From NCBI GenBank assembly GCA_024364735.1, contig JAGFNQ010000213.1, forward strand, positions 79,812 through 143,811: a DNA stretch of 64,000 nt, written 5' to 3'. Under the pieces are notes generated by a model. That model saw only the letters and a program-made list of their open reading frames with translations. It was not told the origin of the DNA and made no database searches. Origin of the DNA: Boesenbergia rotunda. Taxonomy: Eukaryota; Streptophyta; Magnoliopsida; Zingiberales; Zingiberaceae. Numbering within the stretch: the stretch's first letter is position 1; every line of letters starts with the position of its first letter. The position numbers and the translations under genes were made by a program. Positions 56,784 through 64,000 of this stretch are shown here, in pieces.

Positions 56784-58042
56784 GCACTAGGATGGTGCGA
56801 TAAAAGTTGGAGGAAGAGTTAAAGGTTTTGAGCACTACGATGTGGCCTTGGGTCGGTTGGCTCACGGCTGCATGCGAAGCATCAAAAGCTTGGTCGTGAG
56901 TGGTTAATGGTGATAGAGACTGTGCGAGACATTACAACTTGTAGGCCCTAAGTGAACCTGAGCGACTGAATCCAAATCTATGAACAGTCGCAGTAGTCCA
57001 GCTTGCTTCTCGCTCCAACAATTAACTTGTGGATATATCATTGTGTTCGATTTGAACTGCTATCATCGTCTGTCTACTGATTGTCATTTTCCACTAGTTG
57101 GTCTCTCTAGATCCTCCTTCTCGTGCGGCAATAAACTAAACTAAGAATGAATGGATCTAACTCCATTATAAATAAAGCTTGATATAGCAAATGCCATTGG
57201 ATAATCTCCTTTTCAAAGTAGATGGTGACTCAATAACCATTAAAAATGTTAACCTCGCAAAAACTAATGCAGCTAGACAAAGACTCAAATCTACCCCTCT
57301 TTCTCAGCATCTAGATTAATTAACTTTTATCCAACGAAACTATCATAATTATTCCAACTAAAACAAGCTTTATTTTCATTGGTTTTTTTGACTACCATGG
57401 GAACTGGTTAGATCGTGCACTCGAACTACTACTCTACTACTTCACATTGTGATCGGGGACCTTGTTAGATATGGAGCACGAGGGAGACCCTAAAAGCGGA
57501 GAAGCATGCCTTGCATTATTCAGCACTGTGTTTTTCGGATAGAGATTCTCGATAGTTTACTTCTACAAGCGTGCGAATAATTGCTGCGACATGGAAGGGG
57601 AGATTCTGAAAGCTACCTCCAATCGATCCAATTATTGCACGGTGTCTTTCAACTCTTTTGTTTGTTGAGTGATCAGATGAAAATTTCGTATTCTCCCATC
57701 TCCTCTAGTAAACAGGCTGTGTTAGACAGAGCAAATCATTCATCTCTTCACGTGAGCAAAGTGAAAAGGTGCCCGCCCTTTTTGTGCTTTTCCTTCGGCG
57801 GGAAGGAGCTGCCAAAAGATGCCAACCTCAGACCTGTTAGATTTAATTGGGACATTATTGAAATACGTCCTAAATGTTTTTAATATTTTTACTATATGTT
57901 CAAATATGGTTTTTTTCCTTTCGAAGAGTAAATGTGAGGGAGTACTTTTTAAAATAAGTGTTGTAGTAGGGGTGTTTTGAAAATTAACCATCGGAGTTCA
58001 ATTGTTCAAAGAGAGAGAATTAGGCGTCGGATTCCCATCGCC
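56779..58042. other. Divergent intergenic region between PME and PMEI
   Basis: The two genes point away from each other; start codons are 1.6 kb apart. No further gene is recognised. A short GC-richer stretch near 57.75-57.82 kb has no recognised product. Confidence 0.45.
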
Positions 58043-58651
58043 ATGGCTGCTTCTCCTCTTCTCGTCCTGTTCGCATTCTTCGCCGCGTCGTCGGTCGGCG
58101 CGGTCGCAGTCTCAGACGGCGCAGCTCCTCCTCCTCCAGCCGTTGCCGTCTCCGCCGGCGGCCTCATCGCCTCCGTATGCAACCGTACGCTGTATTACGA
58201 CGTCTGCGTCGCCTCGCTCGCCTCCCGCCCCGGCAGCCGCCGCGCCGACCTCCGCGGACTCGCGTCCATCTCCCTAGCCGTCGGCCTCGACCACGCCAGG
58301 GCCACCGTCTCCCTCGCCAAAGCCCTCTCCAAGCACCACGCCGCCGCCGCCGCTGGCGGCGGCGGCGGCCCCTACGCCGCAGGGTGCCTCAGCGACTGCG
58401 TCGAGGAGTACAGTGAGGCCGTCGACGGCCTCCGGAAATCCGCCGAGGCCCTCCGCCGCAGTGCCTACGACGACGTCAACGACCTCGTCTCCGGCGCCAT
58501 GACCAACTCCGACACCTGCGAGAGCGCGTTCGCCGACAAGCCCGGGATGCGGTCGCCGTTGACGGAGAGGAACAGCTACTTCTTCAAGATCTGCAGCGTC
58601 GCCATTGCCATCACCAATCTCCTCCAAGGCTCTAGCTCACGAGCTCTCTAA
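58043..58651 (+). CDS. Pectinesterase/invertase inhibitor-like protein
   Basis: Single exon, 202 residues. The start at 58043 (MAASPLLVLF) gives a signal peptide of about 20-25 residues; an upstream in-frame ATG would mask it. The PMEI-type domain (about 40-195) has the conserved Cys pattern: Cys46 and Cys55 (SVCNRTLYYDVCVASL), then Cys115, Cys119, Cys159 and Cys184. The Ala/Gly stretch at 100-109 is a low-complexity insertion. Such proteins are secreted four-helix bundles that inhibit either pectin methylesterase or acid invertase; sequence alone does not decide which. The gene is intronless and GC-rich. It is the head-to-head neighbour of a PMEI-PME gene. Confidence 0.9.
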   Translation: MAASPLLVLFAFFAASSVGAVAVSDGAAPPPPAVAVSAGGLIASVCNRTLYYDVCVASLASRPGSRRADLRGLASISLAVGLDHARATVSLAKALSKHHAAAAAGGGGGPYAAGCLSDCVEEYSEAVDGLRKSAEALRRSAYDDVNDLVSGAMTNSDTCESAFADKPGMRSPLTERNSYFFKICSVAIAITNLLQGSSSRAL

Positions 58652-59149
58652 ATCAATCGCCTGTGCTAATTTGATTCATAATTGAACTATATATTATCTG
58701 TGCATGCTGTTAATAAAGTATAAAGAATTTAAGGTTGAGGAGGAACACGATGAAAATTAAAAATAACAAAAATCTACTAAAAAACTGAAAATTCAGCAAA
58801 TTGCTATTGATCTTGAAGGTCGTTCTATCCCAGTATTCACAAAGTTTCCAATTCTTCCACTTATCTCGTATTGCACAATGCAGAGACTTCACTTTAATGT
58901 AGAAAACAAAAAAAAATATGAGCTTCCTACGAATCAAAACCATGTACTTGTTCATATCCTGAGGAATGGTGGTAGGTGCTACTACTGAGGTCGAAGTTTT
59001 GAGGTTGTGTTGTCTTCCTGAGCACCCATGAGAGTAGTCGCGGCCGTAATAAAAAAAAGCACTCTGATGCTAATCTCTGTGCATTCAAATGATACTAGGT
59101 GATTCGATCGTCCCAACTCTCTCATCAATTCGTTTTTTGAATCAACACA

Positions 59150-59305
59150 GAATAAATAAATCATGGGATTACTAACTTGAATATTGTGGTTAGTGTATGG
59201 GACGACGAACACACTGACTTTATCAAATTTGGACTCTCATATCTCAAGATGACAATACCGTACGTGCTAACTATTAGTCCATCCCGTGGGGACCAATCTT
59301 TGCAC
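59150..59305. repeat. Dispersed repeat X, copy 3
   Basis: It has blocks similar to the other copies: GGATTACTAACTTGAATATT, then GTGGTTAGTGTATGGG, ACTGACTTTATCAAATTTGG and TCCATCCCGTGGGGACCAAT. Confidence 0.5.
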
Positions 59306-59310
59306 ATTCA

Positions 59311-59378
59311 AAAAAAAAATGATTAACGAGATTTTTCCAACCTTGGGCGTCTGACCCGGTCTCACAGAAGTTTCTCAC
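59311..59378 (-). mobile_element. SINE 3' fragment (same family as 19412-19657)
   Basis: The minus strand ends in GAGACCGGGTCAGACG, then AATCTCGTTAATC and a T run, matching the 3' end of the intact SINE. The tRNA-like head is not present. Confidence 0.6.
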
Positions 59379-60835
59379 ATTCAATTTCAAAAGGTTGGAA
59401 CCGCCACAACTTTTGGATTGTTGTTGGCCAATTAATTCAGCAAGTTTATGTCAATCGACTGACATTATTCAATCGATCAGTCAATCAATTCGACAGCCTT
59501 CCGTAAAAAAAAAAAATAGCCGCCCTCATGCAAGCATTGCCCAGGCCACCTAGGCAGTCAATTAATTCGACGATGCTTAGAAACATCACCTTTACAAAAG
59601 ACGGGACAATGTATAGCCAACCGCTCACCGCTTAGGCCGGTCCTAGACGTCGCCTTTCATAAAGCTGCTTAATAGCATTCTGGACAAAATTATTAAAAAA
59701 AAACTAATTATCGTACGCAGTCGTTGGAGGGAATCAATTGGCATATGATACAGATGGTCACACAGCTCAGTTTTAAAGAACTAACCAGAAATAAAAATTA
59801 AAGATAATACTCCACGTTACAACAGATAGGTTGCAAAAAGTAGAAAGATTACAGAGAGCATGCCAAGCACCGGGAAAGGGGGAAATGCCAGATTTGAAGT
59901 AGGAAGTTTTAAAGAATTCATGAACACGGATATCAGCTTCAACGGGAAAGAAGGGGAAACTGTGATCCATCTCAAAATTAATAATTAGCAGCTCCATGTC
60001 AATAAAATAGAGCAAGATTGCATACAATCAAAAGCAACATGGGGGTACATATAACAGTGATAACACAAAACATTCAATGACAACAAGTAACCCTTATATT
60101 TTAGATAAAGAATGTGTTAGTAACATTCGCCAAGGTACATGCATAAGAAATCTAAAGTGAAGCTAACAGGTCAGAAGTATATAAGCATCCTGTACACTAT
60201 AGTTCTCAAAGCAAGTTCTTAACTCAGCTATCGAAACCAAAGTTATGAAGTGTGGTTTAAGTAATCATACATCTGTCAATAGAGACTTTTAGTTCATGAT
60301 ATGCTCTAACAAGTTTCTTGTACAGATAGAAAGTTCAAGGATACCATAGTGTAAGTTTTGCCAAACGCTGTAATGGTGCCATAGACATTGAATATTGTTT
60401 GAAAAGAGCTACAGAAAACAACTATTTTTAATATTTGAAAAAAAAAACACTAAAGAATGAATTCCAACCTAGTATGCCAAGGGAAGAAACGGACATAAAA
60501 TGTCTGGTTGGTTAAGTGTACTGAAACAAGACTTAAACACAAATAAAAAGGAGGATCTTTCTATCCAATGCATAATCTTTTCATGTTGATTTTCTAGTAG
60601 TTATTTCCAATTAGTTACACATGCAGAAGCAACAATTTAAGACAGAATTTCTCCTTCCATGCTCAGCTGGTAATGTTGTAATTTACATCTAAATGTGCAT
60701 CTGACTTTTTCAAAACAGAACAACTCAGTTAGGCAGCCAGTGGAAGTTGTAAATATCCAATTGCTCCCTGACAGGCGACAGCACTGGATGGGACCTAATA
60801 AGTAGAGCTTGCCATAGAACAAGGATGAATATGTC

Positions 60836-60836
60836 N
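60836..60836. other. Unresolved base (N)
   Basis: A single N immediately before the palindromic tandem repeat. It may mark a join or a polishing failure in the assembly. Confidence 0.95.
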
Positions 60837-60856
60837 CCAATCAGGTGAAACCTGAT

Positions 60857-61705
60857 CGGTTATAAGGAGAAACTCGCGACATTTGATCGTTCACCAGAAC
60901 GACCTGATGGTCTCTCTGATCGGTCACCAGACCGATCAGGAGCCGAACACAAAAGCTTCTGTTCTCTCCCTGATCGGTCACTAGACCGATCGGCCCTCTC
61001 TGGATCGGTCACTAGACCGATCCACAATAGGAGTTCAGGCTAATCTCCTTGATCGGTCACCAGACCGATCCAGAGGCTTCCAATCCAACCCTAAGTCAAG
61101 AGGACGGGCTTCCTAGCCTTCTCTGACTCGTGCTCAGTCCCCCGGACCAAGACTCCGTGCCCGGCTTCACTTACCGGGACTTCACCTAGTCCCACTAGGT
61201 GTGGCTATTCCCACTAGGTCTTTTCCACTTCACCTAGTCCCACTAGGTGTGCCTAGTCCCACTAGGACTTTTCACCTAGTCCCACTAGGTCTTTTCACCT
61301 AGACCGATCAGGAGCCGAACACAAAAGCTTCTGTTCTCTCCCTGATCGGTCACTAGACCGATCAGCCCTCTCTGGATCGGTCACTAGACCGATCCATAAT
61401 AGGAGTTCAGGCTAATCTCCTTGATCGGTCACCAGACCGATCCAGAGGCTTCCAATCCAACCCTAAGTCAAGAGGACGGGCTTCCTAGCCTTCTCTGACT
61501 CGTGCTCAGTCCCCCGGACCAAGACTCCGTGCCCGGCTTCACTTATCGGGACTTCACCTAGTCCCACTAGGTGTGGCTATTCCCACTAGGTCTTTTCCAC
61601 TTCACCTAGTCCCACTAGGTGTGCCTAGTCCCACTAGGTCTTTTCACCTAGTCCCACTAGGTGTGCCTAGTCCCACTAGGTATTTTCCACCTAGTCCCAC
61701 TAGGT
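60857..61705. repeat. Palindrome array with 372-bp tandem duplication
   Basis: Two palindromes recur: GATCGGTCACYAGACCGATC (8-bp stem, 4-base loop; about eight copies or partial copies) and CCTAGTCCCACTAGG (6-bp stem; about a dozen copies). A unit starting ACCGATCAGGAGCC at 60931 repeats at 61303, a period of 372. It probably lies in the LTR of a retroelement, by analogy with the arrays at 5.3 and 36.6 kb. Confidence 0.85.
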
Positions 61706-64000
61706 GTGTGATAGATACCATTTTGTTGATTATTTTAATTGCTTAAATCCATGTTTGACTTATGTTTTTATTGCTAAAATTGTGATTTTACCCTAGGTTT
61801 TGGAACTTTATCTTATTTTGGACTTAATTACAAAATTACATAATTTTTGGATTATTTGGCCACTAATTTTCTGATATATTTTTGTAGGCATGAAAGGATC
61901 CTGGACCTAGGGCATACTGGGTCAAACCTGAGTCGGATGTGAACCGGATCGAATTATCAAGCCTACGATTAATCCAGGCCGTCCGATTCAAGAGCGGCTA
62001 GATCTGAGCCATCCGGGACAATCTGAAGCAATCCGAGCTAGGGTTAGGGTTGATCAAGCTCTATGATCAAGATCTGAAGGTTTCATTCCAATCATAGCTA
62101 AATCAACCGTTGGATCAAGCAAGGAGGGCTCTAGAGCGTCCATTCACAAATAGAGTTGATCTGGACCATCCGTTGCACATCTGGAGGATCCGAGCTACCA
62201 CAAGGCAGATCCTGACCCCAGATCATCATCATAAAAGTTTGGCTCAAATCAGACCAAGATCAGCCGTTGGATTGAAGCAAATAAATCTGAGCCGTCCATT
62301 GGTTATTACTTAAGGAAATTTCCTGCGCAGCCAAGCCTCGTCGCGTCCTCGCCGCAGCTCGTTTGCCTTGGTTTCTTCTTCGTTTCTTCTCGTTTCTTCA
62401 GCAATTTCCTCGTTTTGAAGGCGTGACCACCTCGATTCGAGCTCATCCTTGAGTGACAGCAAGGAATCGGATGGAGGCTTAGCTTAATTTTGTTTCTTAG
62501 CAGTAGATTTTATTCCTGTTACTTCGTTTCTGAATTTCTGAGTAAATTTCTGTAATGTTTCGATTTCGAATAGTTTTTGCTTCAATTAGAGTTTTAATTC
62601 AGTGCTTTAGTTAGCTAGATTGGTTGTGTAATGAACTCTAGTAATTAGATCAGTTCATTTCGTTTCAATTCATTTCTGAAATTGGTTCCCTGTTGCGTGC
62701 CACTTCTTGTTTCTGAAATTCTAGATTTGTTAAGTTTAGTTTCTGATTTGTTGCTGCTTAAATTAGTTCGATTCTGCAAGTTAAGTAGTGTAGATTGCTT
62801 GTTAGTGATCCAATGAATTTCATTTAGTTTATTTCCTGTTTTTAGCCTGCGTATCAATTTTTGTCAGCTTTTTCCTATTTTTCTCATCCTGCGTATCAGT
62901 TTTTAGCTTCTGCATTTCGAAATCAGTTAGTCTAGCTCAATTTCAAATCATTTCTGCTATTTGTTTGGTATAAGTGCTCTAAATCATTTGTGAGTTTCTG
63001 AATTAATTGTTCTCTGTTTTCTTTTCCTGCATTTCTGTATTTCTACAAATCTGCTGTGTATCAGTTCTTTGCTTCCTGCGTGTTCAGTTTGTATCAAGCT
63101 AATTATAGCTTACCTGCTGAAATTACACTGCCGTTGCTCTATTTGAGTAGCACTTTGATGCCATTTCTGAACTCAGCTCGATTTCTACATTTGATCTCAA
63201 TTCCTGCAGTCCATTTCTGCAAGTCTGAAATTTGGTCTTGCATCAGTCCATATTTCCCCACTTTGAATTCTACATTTCAATCAGATTAGTTTCTGTATAT
63301 TTCCCTTCAGATCTGTAATGTTTTTGAATCCATCAGCCATTCATAATTGCTAGATTACAGCTCAAGCATTTGGTTTCAGCTAATGGCACATGAGTTATCC
63401 TCTTTGTATCAAGATTGCATCCACTTTTCCACCTTGTATCAAGCTGAGTTTAGGCCTGGAATTACAACCTCTGGAGTTCAACACCAATTGCAATGTACTC
63501 TAGCATTTGAGTTTAAGATCCTGCTACTTTGAAGCAAGTTCACTTTATTTCTTTTGCATGTGGCACACAAGTGAAATCATGGCTCGATTGTTGTATCCAT
63601 TTGGTTTAAGAGTGTTGCATGTGGTCTGTCTTGCATTTGATGTTGTTGCTGCAATTGTTTAGCAATTTGTTTTGCCTTGAAATCAGAATCAATTCCCAAA
63701 TTGATTAAGTGCTTTAGTTGATTCGGTTTCCATTGGTGGAGTTAGTACTTGCCATCACATTGTTTGGTTCATTAGTTGGTGTTCTCCGTTTTGATTGCCA
63801 CTTCATTTCAGATTGCAACCCTAAAACCCAAATCTTCATTTGAAACCCGAAAACACAAACGACACCTAAATACAAGCGCGAATCAAACAACGTCAACTAG
63901 CCCCGAGAAAAAAATACGACCTGTGGCCCCTTTACTACATTTTTAGATTTTGATTGTAAAAAGGGTTTCCAGCTTTCATTCATATTTAAATTTGAGGCCT
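61706..64000. other. Probable retroelement LTR/leader running off the window
   Basis: Sequence style changes from AT-rich (61.7-61.9 kb) to CCGTTGGATC-type repeats (61.9-62.3 kb), then a T-rich leader with many TTTCTG words. GAGAAAAAAATACGACCTGTGG near 63.9 kb resembles the DNA just before gag in some gypsy elements. No complete ORF or LTR end is defined. Confidence 0.35.

Larger units (their letters stand above)
58652..60835. other. Intergenic DNA with repeats
   Basis: It includes a diverged copy of repeat X (59150-59305) and a 3' fragment of the 19.4-kb SINE family (59311-59378, CTCGTTAATC on the minus strand). A minus-strand open stretch ends near 60735 (NFHWLPN*) and could be the last exon of a gene cut off by the unresolved base at 60836, but no family is recognised. 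Confidence 0.35.

Overview
This window looks like nuclear DNA of a commelinid monocot, probably Zingiberales and possibly a ginger relative; the clade call is an inference. Support comes from strongly 5'-GC-rich first exons (KNOX, WRKY, PME, PMEI), plant-specific families (class II KNOX, group I WRKY, PMEI-PME), plant Au SINEs, and a very high load of copia-like LTR elements, hAT, MULE and Tourist-like MITEs. Genes have introns, so exon joins below were worked out by hand from splice sites and reading phase.

Layout. 1-7.8 kb: nested retroelements on the minus strand. A copia-type gag with its LTR (4846-6269) sits inside the gag of an older copia element. A second minus-strand unit (ORF 509-1525) lies downstream of this gag, with its own TATA box, GGGCGCCC palindrome array and W-box-core array. 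7.9-8.3 kb: degenerate minisatellite. 8.8-14.1 kb: complete five-exon class II KNOX homeobox gene (minus). 14-21 kb: AT-rich intergenic DNA with an intact SINE at 19.4 kb. 21.3-43.9 kb: one group I WRKY gene (minus), five exons over 22.6 kb, with two introns of about 11.2 and 9.7 kb full of transposons. The larger intron holds a gag-only LTR element with TSD (36191-40337), a 652-bp tandem repeat, an Au SINE and a dead copia pol. The other holds a 3.9-kb hAT element with 8-bp TSD, a nested MITE and another Au SINE. 45.7-53.9 kb: an 8.2-kb Mutator-like element with TIRs of about 530 bp, a FAR1-type transposase pseudogene and a GRF zinc-finger ORF. 53.9 kb: tRNA-His-like pseudogene. 54.6-56.4 kb: pectin methylesterase (minus), head-to-head with a pectinesterase/invertase inhibitor-like gene (58.0-58.7 kb, plus). 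58.7-64 kb: repeats, including a hairpin array at 60.9-61.7 kb next to an unresolved base, then probable LTR-element DNA running off the edge.

How the parts relate. The four clear host genes are two transcription factors (KNOX, WRKY) and a cell-wall enzyme/inhibitor pair. Everything else is mostly mobile DNA, and it shapes the host genes: WRKY introns are inflated by insertions and a MITE lies about 0.3 kb upstream of its start codon. The most unusual theme is that LTR families in the window each carry arrays of short perfect palindromes, in three cases just upstream of a TATA box, and that two distinct gag genes end at the same gag/pol linker with no pol following.
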